From positions 1 through 40,519 of the IMG/VR virus record IMGVR_UViG_3300042198_000104: a DNA stretch of 40,519 nucleotides; one strand, given 5' to 3'. The position numbers were made by a program, and so were the translations under genes. The notes under the pieces were generated by a model. It did no database searches, was not told the origin of the DNA, and saw only the letters and a list, made by a program, of their open reading frames with translations. Each line of letters begins with the position of its first letter. Within the stretch, counting starts at the first letter, position 1. Below, piece after piece: positions 28,062 through 36,426 of this stretch. Source of the stretch: a virus.

Positions 28062-28069
28062 CTAAATAC
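28062..28069 (+). promoter_or_regulatory. T4-type late promoter CTAAATAC
   Basis: CTAAATAC, a common cyanophage variant of the late box, lies 35 nt before the ATG at 28105 in the 58-bp gap after gp8. A GAGG Shine-Dalgarno site follows just before the ATG. Confidence 0.55.
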
Positions 28070-28104
28070 TTCAACGAGAATGCTAGTATTATTGGCGAGG
28101 TACA

Positions 28105-31100
28105 ATGCCACAGAAGACCAACCTTAACGTAAATCCTTACTACGAGGACTTTGATGAGAAAAAGAATTTTTACAAGATTCTCTTTCGTCCTGGTTACTCT
28201 ATTCAAGGCAGGGAATTAACACAATTACAATCAACTCTCCAAAATCAAATTGAAAGCTTTGGAAAATATGCTTTCAAGCAAGGAGAAATGGTTATCCCCG
28301 GTGAGGTTGGTCTTAACACAAAATTAGACTACGTTAAACTATCATCTGTTTCTGAAGTAGCAGTAAGCGAAGGAAACGATATTGTTTACAAAAAATATGA
28401 TATTTCACAACTAGTTGGACAACAACTGATTGGTTTAACTTCTGGTGTTATTGGAACAATTCTAGCAACCAAAGAAGCAACAGAATTTTCTGCTGATACT
28501 ATTTTTGTAAATTACTTAACAAGTGGTAATTCAACCACAGAAGAGACTTTTAGGCAGGGTGAGACACTAGAAGTCGTTGATGGTGTTAACACTCCCCTGC
28601 TGGTCGTTGGAACCGATGGTAGCGTTCTTCCAACAAGCATTAGTGTTACAAATCCAGACACTGGAGAAATTACTTCTTTAGAAAGTCCAGCAATGGGATA
28701 TGCTTCTGCTGTAAAGGTAGAAGAAGGAATTTATTTTGTTAATGGATATTTTGTAAGGAATGATGCTGATCTTCTTGTAATTGAAGAGTATTATGATAAA
28801 CCATCCGCTAAGGTTGGTTTTGTCATTAATGAGCAAATTGTAACTCCAGAAGAAGATAATTCTTTATATGATAATGCGATTGGATCTTCAAATTATACTG
28901 CTCCTGGCGCACACAGATTAAAAATTTCTCTTTCACTAAAAGAGTTTGATCTAAACGCAATTACAGATAAAAACTTTATTCAACTCCTAACTGTTTCAAG
29001 AGGAGTTATTCAAAAGAAAGTATCACCAACTGATTACAATCTTCTAGAAGAAACACTAGCAAGAAGAACCTTTGATGAAAGTGGAGATTATGTTGTAGAT
29101 AATTTCTCCATTGATGTCCGAGAGTATGCTCAAAAAGATGGTAACAGAGGTATATACTCTGCTGATGAGTTTGGGTTGTTCAATGGAATTACCTCTGGCG
29201 AAGCTTCGCGCAAGATGATTGCTAGTATTGGTCCTGGTAAAGCATATATCAAGGGATACGAAATCGTCAATAAAGAAACAAAATATCTTGAAATTAACAA
29301 AGCAAGAGAAAGTCTTAGTAGTGATAACGTAACATTAAAATCAAAGGGTTTGCCAACCTTTAGTGTTACTAACGTATTTGGTAGCGTCCCATTAAACAAA
29401 GAGGGGGCAGATCTTACAGCATACCCAGATGTATTTCTATACTCCAGTTTTAATGATGGATCTATTGGATTAAACAATACAGAACTTCCATCAGATCACA
29501 GACAAACTCTCAATAGAAGAGGACTGATTTTTAATTCTAATGATGCTATCAAAACGATTACTATTCAGGTAAGTAGCACAACCACATTAATTGGTTCCAT
29601 CACTGACGGCACTTTCCAGAATTTGATCGGAACATTGTATTATATCAAGTCAAGAAGCGATGTAGGATCGCCAACATCTGTTGGAAGATTTACTTCTCTA
29701 TCATACGCAACTGTTAATAAGCCACTGATCAATCCATCCGTATCGGTTCAATTCTTGGAACTTACTGTTGTTGGTCCAAAGGATGAATTAGAGTTATTGC
29801 TTCTAGAATATGATAATGGAGATAGTGAATTTAGAAGAAGATTATTCTTGTCAGAGAATGATGCTCAAAGTGATGACAATGAATTTGGATTTATTGTTGA
29901 TTATCGCCAAACCATTACCCCAGTCGTTGGCAAAGTAAAACCAAGTAATTTTTATCTACAGAAAAGAGGACCTGGATTTAACTCAGATTCTGATATCATT
30001 TTATCAAAAGGTCGTCTTTCTAGAGGATCTTCTGCTTACAATTCTATTTTTGGATTTTCTTACTTTGATCCCCAATTCTTTACGAAGATTACTTTAGAAT
30101 CGGTTATAACAGGCGCCGACGCTTTTGATGAAGGAAAGTACGTGTTCGGTCTTACTAGCGGCGCATATGGCGTTGTAGAGGGCACTGCGTCTGGTGTATA
30201 CACTACAAGTAATCTCCTGTTTGTAAAGACACTATCAGGAAGATTTTTACCAGGAGAAACGATTAGGGATGAATCTGGCAACACAATCAAGATTGCCAGG
30301 GAAAATACCATTTCTCATTTTATTATTCAGAATAGAGGTCTCGGTTATTCTGCTGGAGCAACAATCATTATTAATGGTTTAGAATTTGATTCATCCAAAG
30401 TACAATTATCTTTGACTGGTGATGGAAAAGTATACAAAGCTATTATTAATAATAGAAGTGCCCTTAATGTTGAATATTCTCAACCACCAGCAGTAAGTGT
30501 AAAAAATCCAGATGGAGCAACACCTCCAAATGCTGGCGCAGCAATTGTCCCTGTCTTATTCAGAGACGCTGTTGTTACATACACTCCACAGAATGTTAAA
30601 TCAATTGGTTGTAGATATGGATCCGGAAACGCAAACGCATTTAGTGCCGATGTCCTAATTGATGATCAAGATTTTTCAGAAATTAAATCTGTAACTGATT
30701 TTACATTCTTTGGTTCGCAGGGTTATGATTTCATCGAATCAACCAGTTTTAGTGCTGATGCTAGCTCACTGTTAGTACAGGGAGATATGGTTCAATTCTC
30801 TGATGTAGATAATAATCTGGTTAGAGCAATTGTTCAATACGCAACAAAACCATCTGGATCTTCTAAGACAAGGGTTTATCTAGATACTGTTCTTCCTGGA
30901 GATGTTAGCAATACCAGTATTGTACGTTTGAGACCAAAACTACAAAACCCAAATTCCGGAACTTTACTATTCCCAACCGGAAGCAAGCAAGTAGAAAAAA
31001 TTTCTGCTGGTGGGGACGACACAAAAATCAAATATTATTTCAGAAGAGATTTTGTTACTACCGCTTCTGCTAGTGGTGGAACAATTACATTTGCTGCTCA

Positions 31101-34100
31101 ATTGCCTTTCGGAACACAAAGATTTTCAGCATTCACTGAAAGTAATTTCATCATCACTGTTTTGAATAGAGGTGATGCTCCAAATATTCAAAACGGGGAT
31201 ATTATTTACATTGATCCAGATGCGATTGAAATTTCATCTTCAACTGATACAGCAAGCGGTTTAACTTCTGGAAGTATTAGTTTAAATCTTCCTTCGACAT
31301 ATTTTGGAACAATTCCTTCAAATGGAACGTTTCCAAAGTTAAAACTAACCGCAACTCTTGAAGTAAGCAATGCTAAACCAAGATTAAAGACTGTGGTTAG
31401 AAATAAGAGAATTGTGGTGAACTCTTCTGGAGATAGAGTTCTTCCATTTAGAGGTACTGATTATGACAATGAAGTTGTTGAAGTTCTTTCTTACTCTGAC
31501 GCATTTAAATTAAGATACGTTTATGAGGGAACTAGCACTCAACCACCTGACGTGGACAGTGCTGGTAATCTTATCTCTGGAACTGATGTTACATCAAGAT
31601 TTACATTTGATGATGGTCAAAGAGACACGATCTATGATGTTTCTAGAATTGTTTTAAAACCAGGATTTGAACCAACTTCGGGTCAAATCTTAATCGCATT
31701 TGATTACTTTGAGCATTCTCAGGGAGACTTCTGTACAATTGACAGTTACCTACATGAAGCTGGAGTTGGTGAGGACGAAATACCAGCATTCAATTCGTCT
31801 GTTCACGGAAATCTTGAATTAAAAAACGTTTTAGATTTTAGACCAAAAGTAGATAACAATGCTATTATTGCTGGTTACCAAGATGTCTCGTCATTAGAGA
31901 TTACATCTGGACAGTTCTCTGGATCTGGTTCTGTGATTGCGGCAACTCCTGCTCCAGATCCAAACATTGATTATACATTTTCATTTAGTCAGGTTCAGTA
32001 TCTTGATCGTATTGATGGCATTTTCTTGAATAAGCGTGGAGAATTTTTTGTCAAAGAAGGAAATTCTTCCCTCAACCCATCAAAACCAGATTCCGTTGAT
32101 GATGCTGTTTCTCTCTTCTATGTCTATGTTCCAGCATACACAAAGACAAGCAAAGATGTAAGAGTTACTCCAGTAGACAATCGTAGATATACGATGAGAG
32201 ATATTGGAAAACTTGAAAAGCGTATTGAGCGTCTGGAGTATTACACAACTCTCAGTATCCTTGAGCAGCAAGCCCTCAATATGCAGGTCAAGGATGAAAT
32301 TGGTTTAGATAGATTTAAGAGTGGATTTTTTGTTGATAACTTTGAAACTCATAGAGTTGGTAATCTATCATCATTAGATTATCGCTGTGCTGTTGACAGT
32401 CAGCAATCTGTTCTTCGTCCACAGTCCAAGGAAGATTCCATTCTTTTAAGAGAAGTTAATACCAGAGAAGATCAAAGATCTGTTGCTGGATATAAAAAGT
32501 CGGGCAGTGTTATTACATTACCATACACCAATTTAGAATTACTTGGTAACTCTTTTGCTTCCAAGAAACTAAATCCAAATCCATTTGTTGTTATTCAATA
32601 TGTTGGAGACGCAGAAATTTCTCCAAACATTGATCACTGGTACGATCAATCCATTGATCCAGTTGTAGTTGACACGAACACCAGTTTATTCAACATTTTC
32701 TTGGCAAAGGATGATTCAAAAGAAAGTTTCTCTAGTTTACACAATTCATTCATTGTGAATTGGGTTGGTACTGCTCCAGCATTTACTTCAATCAATTCGC
32801 TTGGAGAAGTTAATACACAGCAAGCAACGTCTGCGGTCTCCATGGCTTCAACAGCAAGCTCTTCAAATATTAGTCCTCAGAATAATGATGTTGGAAAGGG
32901 TGTACAGACAAAATCGGTTAATGGCAACCTTGTATCTACTGCGTTGTCTTTCTTCACTCGTAGTGTTCCAGTAAGATATGTAATTAGAAGATTAAAGCCA
33001 AATACGAAAGTAAATGTATTCTTAGAAGGAAGAAATGTAAATCGTTGGGTAAATCCAGACCTAAGATTTACTGGTACTGCTGGTAACTCTCTTTCATCGT
33101 TCAATGGAGACATTGTAACAGATGAAAATGGTAATGCCAGTGGTTTAATTTTAGTTCCTGCTGGTGTTCCTCCAAGAGAAAATGCGACTTGGACAGGAGA
33201 TGTCAATACGATTGATTATGATACAACAGGAGAAGAAATTCGTCTCACAACTGGAGTGCTGACCTTCAGATTTACTTCAAGTGGTTCCGATGCTCCGAAA
33301 GATACAGTGGATACCTATGCTGAAGTTAAGTATTATGCTACTGGATTGCTACCAGAAAATCCTGCTAGCATCGTATCAACCAGACCATCTTACTTCAAAT
33401 CAAATGAAGGAGTTCAAGTCATTGATAGTAATACTGATAACCCACTACGTCCAAATCCTTTGGCACAAACTTTCAAAATTGAAAACTACGATGGTGGATT
33501 ATTTACTACTGGTCTAGACCTATTCTTCTCTAAGAAGAGTAGCAATATTCCAGTCAAGGTATATTTGACTGACGTTGTATCTGGAAAGCCAGGAAAAAAT
33601 GTTATCCCAGGTTCTGAAAAAGTTCTAAATCCAAATACATTCCTGAAGTGTTACGCAAATGGAAATGTTTCTGTCACTCAAGGAGAACTCGTTACTGGAG
33701 CAAGTTCTTCTGCTAGTGGTCCAATATTAAAAATTATTGATAAGAACGGCGTAGAACTTACAGCATCAACATCTGGAAGATATTCACTAACCAACGAACA
33801 AGTATATACTGTAGTTCTTGGTAATCATAATGGCAAATCATTCAAGCAAAATGAAGATCTAATTATTCCATCGGTTACTTTAGCAAATGCTACGGATGGC
33901 ACAGATCTAAAATTAACTATTGCTAAAGATAGTGGAAAGTTATCGGATATCAGAATTAAAAACCCAGGACAAAATTACAGTAGCGCAATTCTAACCATTG
34001 AAAGTCCACAACTTCCTGGTGGATCTGTAGCAACTGCTCGTATTGAAGTATCAAACGGAAAGATCTACAACGCCGAGATTTCGCTATTTGGTTTTGGATA

Positions 34101-36201
34101 TACTGATCCACCATCTGTTGTGGTTAAGGGAGTTGGTAATGGAGCGGGTGGATGTGAAATTGAAACATTCATTGAGATTGATACCCCTGCTGTTGTTATG
34201 GGTGTAGCAACCGATACCGTTGGAGTTACAAATTCAACCATTCCAACAAGATTTGATTTTGAGTATCCAGTTTATTTACAGAATGATACAGAATATGCTT
34301 TGGTTGTAGAAACAGATTCTGTTGACTATGAACTATGGGCTTCTCGCTTGGGAGAAATTGATATATCAACAAGTACCGTTATCACAACACAACCATCTCT
34401 TGGTTCGGTTTATAGATCACAAAATATTGATAACTGGACTGAAGACATCTTTGAGGATCTTAAGTTTAAACTTTATAGAGCAGAATTTAATATCAGCAGA
34501 CCAGCAGAACTTTTATTGACAAATAGAAATCTTGGATATGAATTACTAGGATCAAATCCATTTGAAACCAACGCGAGTGCGAATACAAACGCAACTTCAA
34601 AACTATTCAAAAACAATAATAGTATTATCAAAGTAAATCACAGAGATAATGGATTTGAAGGTTTTGGAGATTCATATGTATTTTATAGAAGTGCGGAAGA
34701 AGTTGCTGGAATTACATCGGATATTTTGAATACAACTTTATTCCAGGTAAGCAATTCTGGAATTGATAGCTACAATATCAGATCAATTTCAAAAGCATCA
34801 GGAAATGCTATTGGAGGAGGATCTAATGTATATGCTACATACAACAGAAAGTATGAAATTCTATACCCACAAATTCATTATCTAACAATTACTGGAACCA
34901 AACTTGATACATTTGTAAAAACAACAGATATCATCCCTGTTGATTCTTCAACAACAAATTATACTTCATATTCACAAACAGATTATGAAAAGACTTTCCT
35001 AAATGAGCCACATTACTTCACCAATCAGAAAGTGATTGTTTCTCAGATTAATGAAACCTTAAACAGTGTTGATAGATCATTAACTTATAAGATGACACTA
35101 TCTTCTACAAGGTCATATCTCTCTCCCGTAATTGATTTGTCTAGCGCATGTGTGAAGACGGTATCAAATAGAGTTGAAGCGGCATCTGGTAAGGAAGATA
35201 GATATGGTAGAAGAGATCAAATCATTGAGTTCTACCCGGTCTATAGATTTGAACTATCTGGAAATGCTGGTACTCAAATTCAATCCAATCAAACAATAAC
35301 AGGTGAGACTACAAAAGCAACTGGAACAATTGCTAAGGTAAGTGGGAACAATGTTTGGGTTCGTGTAAAAACAAGTCAATTCTTCCAAAGAGGAGAAGGA
35401 GTAACATTGGGCAATCAATTATCCCTAACCAACGTAGTTATTGATTCCAACCCATCACAAATTCTTGTTTCAATTGCTGATGCTTCTACAATTATTGCTC
35501 GCAACCCATCAGTAATTTTACAAACTTATGATAATATTATTACTGGTAAAACTGTATTGTGGAACAACAAGACACAAGAACTAATCGTGAGAGTTGATGT
35601 ACATCCAATTCTTGATGATTTCTTTGGAAGAATTATTGATAATGCAGCATTCAATCGCAATGCTGATGTTGCTGACCAGATCTCTGATATCTTTAGAGTT
35701 GGTGATTTTATCAAGTATCCAAATCAAGCAAATGACGAAGCTTCATTCTTAGAAGTAAAATCAATTACATATACCAACGGAATTGATTATGTCTCCGACA
35801 ACACTTCAAAGAATAGCTCTGCTGTTGCTAAGTATGTGACAAAAGAAATCTCTATCAACAATCCAGCAACTTCTATTGATGTTCGTTTGACCGCTAACGT
35901 AAAAGATGTTAAGAACATTCAAGTTCTCTACAGATACAAGAAAGCATCAAGTCAGGAGAACTTTGACGATATTGACTGGGTATATTTCAATACCGATGGA
36001 GAACCAGATACTCTTGAAATTGCTTCAAGTGAAAATTCAATTTCCGGAACTACAGAAAAGCAGTCGTCATATCAAGAGTTCAAATACAGTGTTTCAAACC
36101 TACCAGAATATTCATCCTTTGCTATTAAGATTGTTATGAAATCTGTTGATCCAGCATATGTTCCAAAAATCCAAGACATTCGTGCTGTTGCTTCATTCTG
36201 A
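28105..36201 (+). CDS. Large DUF4815-type baseplate/fibre protein (gp9/gp10 position)
   Basis: This 2698-aa protein starts with the DUF4815 signature: NVNPYYEDFDEKKNFYKILF, then RPGYSIQGRELTQLQSTLQN, then QIESFGKYAFKQGEMVIPGE. This N-terminal domain anchors large phage fibre or wedge proteins. The gene follows gp8, where T4 has gp9 and gp10, so it probably links the wedge to fibres. The rest is beta-rich and contains GxGYxxPP repeats (for example FGFGYTDPPSVVVKG near residue 2000). A conserved block lies around DIGKLEKRIERLEYYTTLSI (about 1368-1387), which has a short coiled coil. Homology to T4 gp9 or gp10 themselves is not seen. A late promoter and a GAGG site precede it. Confidence 0.85.
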   Translation: MPQKTNLNVNPYYEDFDEKKNFYKILFRPGYSIQGRELTQLQSTLQNQIESFGKYAFKQGEMVIPGEVGLNTKLDYVKLSSVSEVAVSEGNDIVYKKYDISQLVGQQLIGLTSGVIGTILATKEATEFSADTIFVNYLTSGNSTTEETFRQGETLEVVDGVNTPLLVVGTDGSVLPTSISVTNPDTGEITSLESPAMGYASAVKVEEGIYFVNGYFVRNDADLLVIEEYYDKPSAKVGFVINEQIVTPEEDNSLYDNAIGSSNYTAPGAHRLKISLSLKEFDLNAITDKNFIQLLTVSRGVIQKKVSPTDYNLLEETLARRTFDESGDYVVDNFSIDVREYAQKDGNRGIYSADEFGLFNGITSGEASRKMIASIGPGKAYIKGYEIVNKETKYLEINKARESLSSDNVTLKSKGLPTFSVTNVFGSVPLNKEGADLTAYPDVFLYSSFNDGSIGLNNTELPSDHRQTLNRRGLIFNSNDAIKTITIQVSSTTTLIGSITDGTFQNLIGTLYYIKSRSDVGSPTSVGRFTSLSYATVNKPLINPSVSVQFLELTVVGPKDELELLLLEYDNGDSEFRRRLFLSENDAQSDDNEFGFIVDYRQTITPVVGKVKPSNFYLQKRGPGFNSDSDIILSKGRLSRGSSAYNSIFGFSYFDPQFFTKITLESVITGADAFDEGKYVFGLTSGAYGVVEGTASGVYTTSNLLFVKTLSGRFLPGETIRDESGNTIKIARENTISHFIIQNRGLGYSAGATIIINGLEFDSSKVQLSLTGDGKVYKAIINNRSALNVEYSQPPAVSVKNPDGATPPNAGAAIVPVLFRDAVVTYTPQNVKSIGCRYGSGNANAFSADVLIDDQDFSEIKSVTDFTFFGSQGYDFIESTSFSADASSLLVQGDMVQFSDVDNNLVRAIVQYATKPSGSSKTRVYLDTVLPGDVSNTSIVRLRPKLQNPNSGTLLFPTGSKQVEKISAGGDDTKIKYYFRRDFVTTASASGGTITFAAQLPFGTQRFSAFTESNFIITVLNRGDAPNIQNGDIIYIDPDAIEISSSTDTASGLTSGSISLNLPSTYFGTIPSNGTFPKLKLTATLEVSNAKPRLKTVVRNKRIVVNSSGDRVLPFRGTDYDNEVVEVLSYSDAFKLRYVYEGTSTQPPDVDSAGNLISGTDVTSRFTFDDGQRDTIYDVSRIVLKPGFEPTSGQILIAFDYFEHSQGDFCTIDSYLHEAGVGEDEIPAFNSSVHGNLELKNVLDFRPKVDNNAIIAGYQDVSSLEITSGQFSGSGSVIAATPAPDPNIDYTFSFSQVQYLDRIDGIFLNKRGEFFVKEGNSSLNPSKPDSVDDAVSLFYVYVPAYTKTSKDVRVTPVDNRRYTMRDIGKLEKRIERLEYYTTLSILEQQALNMQVKDEIGLDRFKSGFFVDNFETHRVGNLSSLDYRCAVDSQQSVLRPQSKEDSILLREVNTREDQRSVAGYKKSGSVITLPYTNLELLGNSFASKKLNPNPFVVIQYVGDAEISPNIDHWYDQSIDPVVVDTNTSLFNIFLAKDDSKESFSSLHNSFIVNWVGTAPAFTSINSLGEVNTQQATSAVSMASTASSSNISPQNNDVGKGVQTKSVNGNLVSTALSFFTRSVPVRYVIRRLKPNTKVNVFLEGRNVNRWVNPDLRFTGTAGNSLSSFNGDIVTDENGNASGLILVPAGVPPRENATWTGDVNTIDYDTTGEEIRLTTGVLTFRFTSSGSDAPKDTVDTYAEVKYYATGLLPENPASIVSTRPSYFKSNEGVQVIDSNTDNPLRPNPLAQTFKIENYDGGLFTTGLDLFFSKKSSNIPVKVYLTDVVSGKPGKNVIPGSEKVLNPNTFLKCYANGNVSVTQGELVTGASSSASGPILKIIDKNGVELTASTSGRYSLTNEQVYTVVLGNHNGKSFKQNEDLIIPSVTLANATDGTDLKLTIAKDSGKLSDIRIKNPGQNYSSAILTIESPQLPGGSVATARIEVSNGKIYNAEISLFGFGYTDPPSVVVKGVGNGAGGCEIETFIEIDTPAVVMGVATDTVGVTNSTIPTRFDFEYPVYLQNDTEYALVVETDSVDYELWASRLGEIDISTSTVITTQPSLGSVYRSQNIDNWTEDIFEDLKFKLYRAEFNISRPAELLLTNRNLGYELLGSNPFETNASANTNATSKLFKNNNSIIKVNHRDNGFEGFGDSYVFYRSAEEVAGITSDILNTTLFQVSNSGIDSYNIRSISKASGNAIGGGSNVYATYNRKYEILYPQIHYLTITGTKLDTFVKTTDIIPVDSSTTNYTSYSQTDYEKTFLNEPHYFTNQKVIVSQINETLNSVDRSLTYKMTLSSTRSYLSPVIDLSSACVKTVSNRVEAASGKEDRYGRRDQIIEFYPVYRFELSGNAGTQIQSNQTITGETTKATGTIAKVSGNNVWVRVKTSQFFQRGEGVTLGNQLSLTNVVIDSNPSQILVSIADASTIIARNPSVILQTYDNIITGKTVLWNNKTQELIVRVDVHPILDDFFGRIIDNAAFNRNADVADQISDIFRVGDFIKYPNQANDEASFLEVKSITYTNGIDYVSDNTSKNSSAVAKYVTKEISINNPATSIDVRLTANVKDVKNIQVLYRYKKASSQENFDDIDWVYFNTDGEPDTLEIASSENSISGTTEKQSSYQEFKYSVSNLPEYSSFAIKIVMKSVDPAYVPKIQDIRAVASF

Positions 36202-36210
36202 TTTCCGCAT

Positions 36211-36426
36211 ATGAATTATACAAAGGTTTCTGGTCATGATGGTCTTGTCAGAGATGAAAAGACTGGTGCTATCTTAAATTTGGACGATTCTGCGATTGAT
36301 GCGAGACGTAAATCAAAACACCTCAGTTCCGCATTAGAAGACATAAATATGTTGAAGAATGAAGTTTCTGAGATCAAAACTTTACTTAGAGAGTTAATCA
36401 AAAATGCCAGCAATTCAAGTCGCTAG
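36211..36426 (+). CDS. Small coiled-coil protein before the fibre gene, 71 aa
   Basis: A 71-aa protein known from cyanophages at this position: MNYTKVSGHDGLVRDEKTGA, ILNLDDSAIDARRKSKHLSS, and a helix ALEDINMLKNEVSEIKTLLR with clear heptads. The N-terminal pattern G-H-x-x-L-V-R-D-x-x-x-G-A-I is shared by such proteins. The function is unknown; a structural linker or fibre-assembly role is inferred from its neighbours. It starts 10 nt after the preceding stop and overlaps the fibre gene by 23 nt in another frame. A late-promoter-like box lies inside it. Confidence 0.75.
   Translation: MNYTKVSGHDGLVRDEKTGAILNLDDSAIDARRKSKHLSSALEDINMLKNEVSEIKTLLRELIKNASNSSR
36342..36349 (+). promoter_or_regulatory. 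Possible internal late promoter CATAAATA
   Basis: CATAAATA lies inside the 71-aa gene, 54 nt before the ATG of the fibre gene at 36404. Spacing and core match the other late boxes. In AT-rich coding DNA such a match can arise by chance. Confidence 0.35.

Noticed and set aside
32765-32974. Extra + strand frames inside the large structural genes (for example 32765-32974, 33281-33517, 35906-36139)
   Set aside because: They are out-of-frame shadows of strong beta-protein coding sequence, with no ribosome site or family resemblance.
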